From: a bacterium BMS3Bbin14
Lineage (GTDB): Bacteria > Desulfobacterota > Desulfobulbia > Desulfobulbales > Desulfobulbaceae
NCBI GenBank assembly: GCA_002897615.1
Contig: BDTX01000005.1
Location: forward strand, 62,001-126,000
Direction of reading: 5' to 3'
Length of the DNA: 64,000 bases
Notes under the pieces: generated by a model
Told to the model about the DNA's origin: nothing
The model's input: only the letters and a program-made list of their open reading frames with translations
Databases searched by the model: none
Made by a program: the position numbers and the translations under genes
Shown here: positions 7,351 through 14,737 of the stretch, piece by piece
Layout of the letters: every line of letters starts with the position of its first letter
How positions within the stretch are numbered: the first letter of the stretch is position 1

Positions 7351-8610
7351 ATGAAAATCTTCAAACGACGACTTACTGCACGTATCGAGCATTCACTTGT
7401 CACAGACCGTGTAACTGCGCTCATGGGTCCAAGACAGGCAGGAAAGACCACCTTGGTCAAGCACCTGCTGCGCAGTGAAAAGGAACTCAGATACTATAAT
7501 CTTAAAGACCCGGCAGTCCGGCAGGTTCTGAAGGAAAACGGCCGGCAGGAATTTAAACATTTCAGGGATGCAACCATTATCCTTGATGAAGTGCAGACGG
7601 TGCCTTCACTTCTTGAACTCATCCAGCTTCAGGTGGACGAGTACCCCGGGAAGCAAGGTCAGTTTCTCCTTCTTGGCTCAAACCATCTGCTGTTAAACCG
7701 CCATATCAAAGAATCCTTGGCCGGCAGAGTGGCGCTTTTTACCCTGTTGCCGCTGTCTTTTGGAGAATTACTTGAGCGCGAAGGGCGTACCTTGCTTGAG
7801 CAGCTTCTCAATGCGGACGACAGCCGGGAGTGCGCCTCAATACTGGCGGAATTTTACCTTCCTGCCCGGGAGAGCGTCTATTGTAAGGATATTTTTCGAG
7901 AATTCAATTTGTTCGGGGGGTATCCCGAATTTATCCGCCGAAAAGGTCCGCAGGATAGGAAAGACTGGCTGAGCAGCTACCATCAGACCTATCTTGAAAC
8001 TGACCTGCGCCAGCTGGTTGAGTTACGAAATCCTGAATCGTTTGATATGTTTGAAAAGATGTTTGTTCAGCGTGTTGGAAATTTAATGAATATCAGTGAA
8101 CTTGCCAGGGATTGCGGATTGTCTGCTGACACCATTCGTCGTTTTATCGGCTATTACCGGCAGCTGTTTATTGCCTGGCAGGCAAAACCGTATCACACGA
8201 ATCTCGGCAAACGAATGATGAAGATGTCGAAATATTATTTTTACGATACGGGATTGCTGCGCTCTGTGCTTAGTGATTTTTCCACCATGTCCGGTAGTTT
8301 TTTTGAAAATACGGTGCTGACCGAGGTGAATAAAATTTTAGGCTTCAATGGAGGGCGGCGGGAATTGTATTTTTCGAGAACAGCCACCGGAGTGGAAGCG
8401 GACGGATTCCTCACATCGGACAACGGGAAGATTCCATTATTTCTCGAGGTCAAACAGGCTGAAAAAATGCGGCGCCAGGATATCAAACACCTGAAAAAAT
8501 ACGTGACGGAAGCAGAGTCCGGTATTGGGCTGCTGATCAACAATGGATCCGCTCTTGAGCAGGCTGATGACCGTATATGGGCGGTTCCGGCATCGTGGCT
8601 GTTTTACTGA
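7351..8610 (+). CDS. AAA+ ATPase with DUF4143-type C-terminal domain
   Basis: ATG at 7351 with GGAGGAG at 7341-7347; a GTG at 7339 in frame would use the Shine-Dalgarno itself as coding sequence and is less likely. About 419 residues. Walker A is in MGPRQAGKTTLVKHLL and Walker B in ATIILDEVQTVPSLL, followed by the sensor-like FLLLGSNHLLL. The C-terminal part has a DLRQLVELRN helix, a helix-turn-helix-like LARDCGLSADTIRRF and a terminal nuclease-like patch (GVEADGFL, LFLEVKQAEK) resembling PD-(D/E)XK folds. The cellular role of this widespread, patchily distributed family is unclear. Flanking inverted MITE halves indicate lateral insertion between recQ and recD2. Confidence 0.85.
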   Translation: MKIFKRRLTARIEHSLVTDRVTALMGPRQAGKTTLVKHLLRSEKELRYYNLKDPAVRQVLKENGRQEFKHFRDATIILDEVQTVPSLLELIQLQVDEYPGKQGQFLLLGSNHLLLNRHIKESLAGRVALFTLLPLSFGELLEREGRTLLEQLLNADDSRECASILAEFYLPARESVYCKDIFREFNLFGGYPEFIRRKGPQDRKDWLSSYHQTYLETDLRQLVELRNPESFDMFEKMFVQRVGNLMNISELARDCGLSADTIRRFIGYYRQLFIAWQAKPYHTNLGKRMMKMSKYYFYDTGLLRSVLSDFSTMSGSFFENTVLTEVNKILGFNGGRRELYFSRTATGVEADGFLTSDNGKIPLFLEVKQAEKMRRQDIKHLKKYVTEAESGIGLLINNGSALEQADDRIWAVPASWLFY

Positions 8611-8612
8611 AT

Positions 8613-8716
8613 ACGCCCCGCAGGACGGCGCGGTGAAGATCGGAAAATGAGGTTATTCGTCAATAATGCAATAAACTCCATATATTGCATGGAACCTTAC
8701 CGCAAGCCGCCACGGT
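8613..8716 (-). repeat. MITE-like repeat, left half, inverted (right border of ATPase cassette)
   Basis: GCCCCGCAGGACGGCGCGG, the AT-rich core AATAATGCAATAAACTCC and the end CGCAAGCCGCCACGG match the reverse complement of the left half of the reference element. It starts three bases after the ATPase stop. Confidence 0.75.
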
Positions 8717-8745
8717 TTTTGTAAATCCTTACCAGGGCACGGTCG

Positions 8746-11250
8746 GTGCAATCGGCGATTATTGAAGAGAAAATCAGGGGGGTGGTTGATCATATCACCT
8801 TTCATAGCCAGGAAAACGGCTGGTCGGTACTCCGGGTCACGCCGTTTCGGGGTTATGGTGAAAAGATCACGGTGACCGTGCATCAGATGAAGGTCTTTGC
8901 CGGGGCCACCATGGAATTCACCGGCTCCTGGACCGAACATCCGAGATTCGGCCGCCAGTTCAAGGCCAGGCTGGCCACGGAGATCAAACCCGCCACGGCC
9001 GGGGCCCTGGAAAAGTATCTCGGCTCGGGCCTGATCAAGGGGGTGGGGCCCAAAACGGCCAGGAAAATCGTCCGGCATTTCGGCGGCCAGACCCTGGAGG
9101 TCTTTGAAAACGAGATCGAGAGGCTGACCGAGGTCCCGGGTATTGCCAAAAAAAAGCTCTCCCTGATCAAGAAGGCCTGGCAGGAGCACCGGGCCATCCG
9201 CGAGGTTATGATCTTCCTGCAGTCGCATGGCATTTCGACCCTCTTTGCCGTGCGGATCTATAAACAGTACGGCGACCGGGCCATTGCCCTGGTCACCGAG
9301 AATCCGTATCGCCTGGCAGTTGATTTCTTCGGCATCGGTTTTTTTTCGGCCGACCGGGTGGCCCTGTCCATCGGCTTTGCCAGGGACAGCGGGCTGCGCA
9401 TCGCGGCCGCCATCCGGCACGTGCTGTCGGCCAGCCGCGAACAGGGCCACTGCTACCTCACCCTGGAGCAGATCAGCTCCCAGGTCGGCGAACTGCTGGA
9501 TCTTGATCTGGCGGCAACCATTTCGTCCTACCTGGCCACAATGGAACAGGAGCAGCAGCTCCGGGTCCGCCAGCTGCCGCATCCGGAGCGGGCAGGGGAG
9601 ACGGTCCGGTGCTATTATTCAAAATCACTCTTTTATGATGAAGAGTACGTGGCGGACCGGTTGGCGCGCATGGTCGGTCCTCTCGTTTTCGATGCGAACC
9701 GGGCTGCGGCCTGGCTGGCGCGCTACGGGAAAAAAACCGGGATTGTCCTGAGCCCGGAGCAGGCAGCGGCGGTCCGGGCCATTGCCGGACAACGGTGCGC
9801 CGTCCTGACCGGGGGACCCGGCTGCGGCAAGACCACGACGACCAGGGTGCTGGTGGACCTGCTGCAGGCCATGGGCCGGAGCGTGACCCTGGCCGCGCCG
9901 ACCGGCCGGGCCGCCCAGCGCATGAGCGAGGTGATCGGCCTTGAGGCCAAGACCATTCACCGGCTGCTGGAATTTCAGGGGAGCCGTTTCAAACGGGACG
10001 AAGAGTCGCCCCTGGAGACCGATGTCCTGATCGTCGATGAATGTTCCATGCTGGACATCAGCCTGACCGCCTCCCTCCTGCGGGCCGTGGCCGCAGAGAC
10101 GGCCCTGCTCTTTATCGGTGACGCCGACCAGCTGCCCTCGGTGGGGGCGGGCAACGTCCTGCGCGACATGATCGCCTCGGGGGTTGTCCCCTGTTACCGC
10201 CTGACGCAGATCTTCAGGCAGGCCCGGGAGTCCCTGATTATCCGCTATGCCCATGAAATCAACCGCGGTGAGCTGCCGGCGATCGATTCCCCCTTTAAGC
10301 GACCCGGGGTCTGGCAGGACTCGGACTGTTTTTTTATCGACGCCGAGGAGGCCTCGGTCCGGCAGTTACGGTTTATCGGCCAGGTCAAGCGTCATTTCAA
10401 CTCCATTGACGAGCGGGAACGCCGGGCCGGGGCCAAACCCTATGAATTCGACATTGCGGATGCGGCAGAGTACGGCCGCGGCGCCGGACTGCAGGTCCCG
10501 GAGCCGTTCCGGCACGTCTCGCTCGACGCCCTGAGCACGGCGGACTCGGCGGCCGCAGAGCTGCTGGCAGTGCTCAAGAAGGTGCATCCCTGGTCGTCTC
10601 TCTATTACGGCCTGACCGCATCCGCGGTGGTCCGCAAGTTATACACCGAATGGATCCCGAAATACCTGGGCCCGGCCTGCGAGATCCAGGTGCTGACGCC
10701 CATGATCCGGGGCAGCCTGGGGTCGGCCGGCCTCAACCGCATGATCCAGCAGGCCGTGAATCCGGCCGGCCGGGGCAAGGCGGAGCTGATCAGCGGCGAG
10801 CGGATCTACCGGGCTGGGGACCGGGTCATTCATCGCCGCAACAACTATGAGCTGGGCGTATTCAACGGCGATATCGGGATAATCAAGGAGGTGGATAACG
10901 AAAACCTCACCTGTGTCGTCTCCTTTTTTCCCGATAACCGGGAGGTGGAATACCACCGCGAGGACATAGCCGAACTCGACATGGCCTATGCCATTACGGT
11001 TCACAAGGCCCAGGGCAGCGAGTTCGACGTGGTGATCCTGCCGGTGCTGACCCAGCATTACCGCATGCTCTTTCGCAACCTGATCTATACCGGCCTGACC
11101 AGAGCCCGGAAACTGGCGGTTTTTGTCGGCGCCAGGCGGGCACTGGCCATGGCGGTCAGGAACCGGGATACCAGTCTCCGCCAGACCGCGCTGCTGTATC
11201 TGCTGCAGACCCGGCGGCCGGGAAACGGGAAAAAAGGATCATCGGTTTGA
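8746..11250 (+). CDS. recD2: RecD2-type ATP-dependent 5'-3' DNA helicase
   Basis: 834 residues, GTG start (MQSAIIEEK). An N-terminal OB-like region is followed by helix-hairpin-helix segments (GVGPKTARKIVRHFGG, EVPGIAKKKLSLI) around residues 100-150, the hallmark of RecD2 as opposed to RecBCD RecD. Motor motifs are Walker A LTGGPGCGKTTTT near residue 350, DVLIVDECSMLD near 427, GDADQLPSVGAGNVLRD near 463, and the C-terminal AYAITVHKAQGSEFD and YTGLTRARK. It unwinds DNA from 5' tails in repair. At 834 residues it is longer than most RecD2 proteins because of a charged insert around residues 525-610. Confidence 0.9.
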   Translation: MQSAIIEEKIRGVVDHITFHSQENGWSVLRVTPFRGYGEKITVTVHQMKVFAGATMEFTGSWTEHPRFGRQFKARLATEIKPATAGALEKYLGSGLIKGVGPKTARKIVRHFGGQTLEVFENEIERLTEVPGIAKKKLSLIKKAWQEHRAIREVMIFLQSHGISTLFAVRIYKQYGDRAIALVTENPYRLAVDFFGIGFFSADRVALSIGFARDSGLRIAAAIRHVLSASREQGHCYLTLEQISSQVGELLDLDLAATISSYLATMEQEQQLRVRQLPHPERAGETVRCYYSKSLFYDEEYVADRLARMVGPLVFDANRAAAWLARYGKKTGIVLSPEQAAAVRAIAGQRCAVLTGGPGCGKTTTTRVLVDLLQAMGRSVTLAAPTGRAAQRMSEVIGLEAKTIHRLLEFQGSRFKRDEESPLETDVLIVDECSMLDISLTASLLRAVAAETALLFIGDADQLPSVGAGNVLRDMIASGVVPCYRLTQIFRQARESLIIRYAHEINRGELPAIDSPFKRPGVWQDSDCFFIDAEEASVRQLRFIGQVKRHFNSIDERERRAGAKPYEFDIADAAEYGRGAGLQVPEPFRHVSLDALSTADSAAAELLAVLKKVHPWSSLYYGLTASAVVRKLYTEWIPKYLGPACEIQVLTPMIRGSLGSAGLNRMIQQAVNPAGRGKAELISGERIYRAGDRVIHRRNNYELGVFNGDIGIIKEVDNENLTCVVSFFPDNREVEYHREDIAELDMAYAITVHKAQGSEFDVVILPVLTQHYRMLFRNLIYTGLTRARKLAVFVGARRALAMAVRNRDTSLRQTALLYLLQTRRPGNGKKGSSV

Positions 11251-11366
11251 ATGGCCGTTCACGTGCGCATTGCGTGGTTAGGGCCGTCTTGATCGAGTTG
11301 CGGATGGATCATTTTGCCGATTATCCCTTGAAAAAAATAAATTTATCCACTATAAATTTACTTTTT

Positions 11367-11395
11367 TTGACTTTTCCCCCGGAAAAGAATCTAAT
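11367..11395 (+). promoter_or_regulatory. Candidate sigma-70 promoter of folD
   Basis: TTGACT at 11367-11372, a 17-base spacer and TCTAAT at 11390-11395, in an AT-rich stretch unlike the coding DNA around it. It lies 92 bases before the folD start. Confidence 0.55.
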
Positions 11396-11486
11396 AATAG
11401 CTCCCCTTTCCAAAAATCTATTATTATTTTATGGTACAGGCTGTCAATGCTTGAAGAGCGAACTGCGAATCCAAGGAGAACCACCA

Positions 11487-12377
11487 ATGAGCGCAAAGAT
11501 AATAAGTGGAACCGAGACCGCCAAGGCGATCCGTGAAGAGCTCAAAACCGAGGTGACCGAGCTCAAGGAAAAATATAATATTGTTCCCGGCCTGGTCACT
11601 ATTCTGGTCGGCGACAATCCCGCATCCCAGTCCTACGTTGCCGCAAAGAACAAGACCGCTCACGCCCTGGGCATCCATTCGGAGCAGGTGACCCTGCCCG
11701 GCGATATCGGCGAAGATGAGTTGCTCGCCCTGGTTGATAAGTATAATAACGATGCCAAGATTCACGGCATCCTGGTTCAACTGCCCCTGCCCGGGCACAT
11801 CAACGAGGCCAAGGTCCTCTTTGCCATTGATCCCGACAAGGATGTCGATGGTTTTCATCCGGTGAATATCGGCAAGATGATGCTCGGTGAACAGTGTTTC
11901 CTGCCCTGCACTCCGCATGGCATTCTTGAACTGCTGCTGCGTTCCGGTGTCGAGACCAGCGGGGCGGAGGTCGTGGTTGTCGGCCGCTCCAACATCGTCG
12001 GCAAGCCGATTGCCAACCTGATGCTCCAGAAACGCGCCGGCGGCAATGCGACCGTGACGCTGTGCCATACGCGGACCAAAAATATGGACTTTCACACCAG
12101 GCGCGCCGATATCCTGATCGTGGCCGCCGGGGTGCCCAAAATGATCACGGGCGACCAGGTCAAGGAGGGCGTGGTGGTGATTGATGTCGGCGTGAACCGC
12201 ATCGGCAAGTCCGAGTCCGGCAAGGCCATCCTGGCCGGCGATGTTGATTTTGATTCGGTCAAGGAAAAGGCGGCCGCCATTACCCCGGTTCCCGGCGGCG
12301 TCGGTCCCATGACCATTACCATGCTCATGAAAAATACCGTCCAGGCGGCCAGGCAGTCTCTGGGTAACAAAACCTGA
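11487..12377 (+). CDS. folD: Bifunctional methylene-THF dehydrogenase / methenyl-THF cyclohydrolase
   Basis: 296 residues from the ATG at 11487 (AAGGAG just upstream). In-frame codons upstream to 11247 are not plausible coding sequence. Diagnostic motifs are SYVAAKNKTAHALGI with the catalytic Lys near residue 56, VQLPLPGHI, DKDVDGFHPVNIGKM, CTPHGILELL, VVVGRSNIVGKPIANLML (NADP site) and PVPGGVGPMTITML. It interconverts methylene- and formyl-THF in the methyl branch of the Wood-Ljungdahl pathway; position directly before cooS supports that use. The TGA stop is contributed by the CCTGAATC end of a MITE-like repeat. Confidence 0.95.
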   Translation: MSAKIISGTETAKAIREELKTEVTELKEKYNIVPGLVTILVGDNPASQSYVAAKNKTAHALGIHSEQVTLPGDIGEDELLALVDKYNNDAKIHGILVQLPLPGHINEAKVLFAIDPDKDVDGFHPVNIGKMMLGEQCFLPCTPHGILELLLRSGVETSGAEVVVVGRSNIVGKPIANLMLQKRAGGNATVTLCHTRTKNMDFHTRRADILIVAAGVPKMITGDQVKEGVVVIDVGVNRIGKSESGKAILAGDVDFDSVKEKAAAITPVPGGVGPMTITMLMKNTVQAARQSLGNKT

Positions 12378-12481
12378 ATCGGTGAGCGTTCGAGGACTGT
12401 GCAGATGCAGGGCGGCAACGATGTTAATTGTTGCCAACGCAGCAGATGTGCCGTTATCGGGCGGACCGCAGGGCGGCGCAG
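12373..12481 (-). repeat. MITE-like repeat, right half only
   Basis: It begins CCTGAATCGGTGAGCGTTCG and carries GCAGATGCAGGGCGGCAACG and the GC block GGACCGCAGGGCGGCGC. The block normally reading GATTATCCTGGTGTGATATC is deleted. It supplies the folD stop codon. Confidence 0.78.
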
Positions 12482-12596
12482 TTGTCCGCTTGTGCCTGAA
12501 GAGTTACGATAAGGAAAAGTAAAAAAAAGAGCAAAAAGCCAGGATTCGCTGTTCCTGTCTTTTGTTGACTTACCTCAGACAAGGAGCCCCTCAATT

Positions 12597-14591
12597 ATGG
12601 TTAAAGCAAGAGGATGCGATAAGTGTAACGAGATAACCGGCGCGTCAACCCTCGATCTTCTCAGTCAGGACCTGGCTAAGCAGGTGCGTACCGCCTATGA
12701 CCGGATCGAAGACCGCGGCATGGCTACCTGTCTGTTCGGGGCCGGCGGTACCTGTTGCCGGAACTGTAACATGGGGCCCTGCCAGATTATTGACGGCGTT
12801 GAGTCCATGATCGGTGTCTGCGGCGCCACCGCCGATACCGTGGCGGCCAGGAATTTCTGCCGTTTCATCGCCGGCGGTACGGCGGCGCATGTCGATCATG
12901 CCCGCGAGATGGTGCGCGGCCTGATTGCCACGGCCAAGGGTGAGACTCCGCACGAAATCAAGGACGAGGACAAGCTGCACAAAATGGCCAGGATCTTCGA
13001 CATTGAAATCGAGGGCCGGGATAAAAATGAAATCGCGCTTGAGTTGGGGGAAAAGGCCCTGGCCGAATTCGGCCAGCAGGATGGGACCCTGACCATGGTC
13101 AAAAGGGCGCCGAAAAAACAGCAGGAGATATGGGACAGGGAGGGGGTCACCCCCCGCGGCATCGACCGTGAAGTCGTCGAGATGATGCACCGTACCCATA
13201 TGGGCGTTGACCAGGATTACCGGAATCTCCTCAAGCAGGGCGCCCGTACCGCCCTGGCCGACGGCTGGGGCGCCTCGATGCTTTCCACCGAGTTGACGGA
13301 CATCATGTTCGGCACCCCGGTCCCCAAGCGCGCCATCGTTGACCTCGGCGTCCTCAAGGAGGATATGGTCAACGTCACGGTGCATGGTCATGAGCCGCTG
13401 CTGGCCGAGGCGCTCTGCCTGGCCGCCGAGGACGAGGAAATCCTGGCCCTGGCCAAAAAAGCCGGAGCCAAGGGCATCAACCTGGCCGGTGTCTGCTGTA
13501 CCGGCAATGAAATTCTCATGCGCCGGGGCGTCCCGGTGGCCGGTTCATTCATTCAACAGGAGATGGTCCTGGCCACCGGCGCCGTCGAGGCCATGGTGGT
13601 GGATGTTCAGTGTCTCATGCAGTCCCTGGCCCAGGTGGTCAAGGAGATGCACACGGACATCATTACCACCAACTACCGGGCCAAGATGCCGGACGCCATC
13701 CACATCCAGTTTGAAGAGCATGACGCCTATAACTCGGCCAAGAGAATCCTCACGCGCGCGGTTAACAACTTTAAAAAACGCGGCAATTTCTATATTCCCA
13801 AGGATAAAAAGCAGGACGTCGTCGCCGGTTTCAGTCATGAGTCGATCAATTATATGCTTGGCGGTCGTTTTCGGCAGAGCTACCGGCCCTTGAACGACAA
13901 CATTATCAACGGCCGTATCCGCGGCATTGCCGCCATGGTCGGCTGCGAGCATTATAAACATCCCGATGACGTGCATTTCAAGATCGCCGTCGAGCTGATA
14001 AAAAATAATGTACTGGTGCTGGCCACCGGCTGCGCCGCCCAGGCCCTGGGCCGCCGCGGCCTGATGCGGCCCGAGGCGGCCACCGAGTATGCCGGTGCCG
14101 GCCTGGCCGAGGTCTGCGAGACCGTCGGTATGCCGCCGGTCCTCCATGTCGGCTCCTGTGTCGATAACAGCCGCCTGCTGATCGCCCTGACCGAGATGGT
14201 CAACGAGGGCGGCCTGGGCGAGGACATCTCCGAACTGCCCGCCTGCGGCACGGCCCCGCTCTGGATGAGCGAGAAGGCGGTGGCCATCGGTCAGTATTTT
14301 GTCTCCTCCGGCGCCCATGTCATTTTCCAGAACCTGCCGGTTTCCGGTTCCAAGGCGGTCTCCCGGCACCTGTTTGAAGAGATGATGGACCTGTACGGCG
14401 CCACCTGGGATGTCGAGGAAGACCCCATCAAGCTGGCCCGGAAGATGATCGCCGCCATTGACGAAAAACGCAAGGCCCTGGGGATTGACAAGAAAAAGGA
14501 ACGGATCCTGATGGATATGCAGATGCGTCGTGAACTCGAAGGAAAGGCCCTGGCCGGCGCGGGATGTGAAGGCCCGGGCAAGCGGGACTGA
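12597..14591 (+). CDS. cooS: Anaerobic carbon monoxide dehydrogenase catalytic subunit
   Basis: 664 residues, AAGGAG 11 bases before the ATG. Cysteines for clusters D and B lie at the N-terminus (GCDKC; CLFGAGGTCCRNCNMGPC). C-cluster ligands are visible in VHGHEPLL (His), GVCCTGNE, DVQCLMQ, ATGCAAQAL and GSCVDNSR. The enzyme reduces CO2 to CO at the Ni-Fe-S C-cluster and passes CO to acetyl-CoA synthase. Immediate neighbours (metF-acsD, acsB, acsC) make it the CODH of the CODH/ACS complex rather than a stand-alone CO oxidiser. No cooC maturation gene is present in the window. Confidence 0.96.
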   Translation: MVKARGCDKCNEITGASTLDLLSQDLAKQVRTAYDRIEDRGMATCLFGAGGTCCRNCNMGPCQIIDGVESMIGVCGATADTVAARNFCRFIAGGTAAHVDHAREMVRGLIATAKGETPHEIKDEDKLHKMARIFDIEIEGRDKNEIALELGEKALAEFGQQDGTLTMVKRAPKKQQEIWDREGVTPRGIDREVVEMMHRTHMGVDQDYRNLLKQGARTALADGWGASMLSTELTDIMFGTPVPKRAIVDLGVLKEDMVNVTVHGHEPLLAEALCLAAEDEEILALAKKAGAKGINLAGVCCTGNEILMRRGVPVAGSFIQQEMVLATGAVEAMVVDVQCLMQSLAQVVKEMHTDIITTNYRAKMPDAIHIQFEEHDAYNSAKRILTRAVNNFKKRGNFYIPKDKKQDVVAGFSHESINYMLGGRFRQSYRPLNDNIINGRIRGIAAMVGCEHYKHPDDVHFKIAVELIKNNVLVLATGCAAQALGRRGLMRPEAATEYAGAGLAEVCETVGMPPVLHVGSCVDNSRLLIALTEMVNEGGLGEDISELPACGTAPLWMSEKAVAIGQYFVSSGAHVIFQNLPVSGSKAVSRHLFEEMMDLYGATWDVEEDPIKLARKMIAAIDEKRKALGIDKKKERILMDMQMRRELEGKALAGAGCEGPGKRD

Positions 14592-14737
14592 TTCAGGCCC
14601 GCTCCGGCAATGGTTTACCGGCAGACCGTGGAGACGGAGGGCCGGGCCGGAGACCGAGGCTGTTTTGAACGAAAAAAATAATAAACGGTTTGCCGAATGC
14701 GGCCGTTTATGAAGATTTTGCGCAGCAAGGAGGATCG

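Noticed and set aside
11247-11486. 80-residue N-terminal extension of FolD
   Set aside because: It lies in AT-rich promoter DNA, resembles no FolD, and a good Shine-Dalgarno precedes the ATG at 11487.
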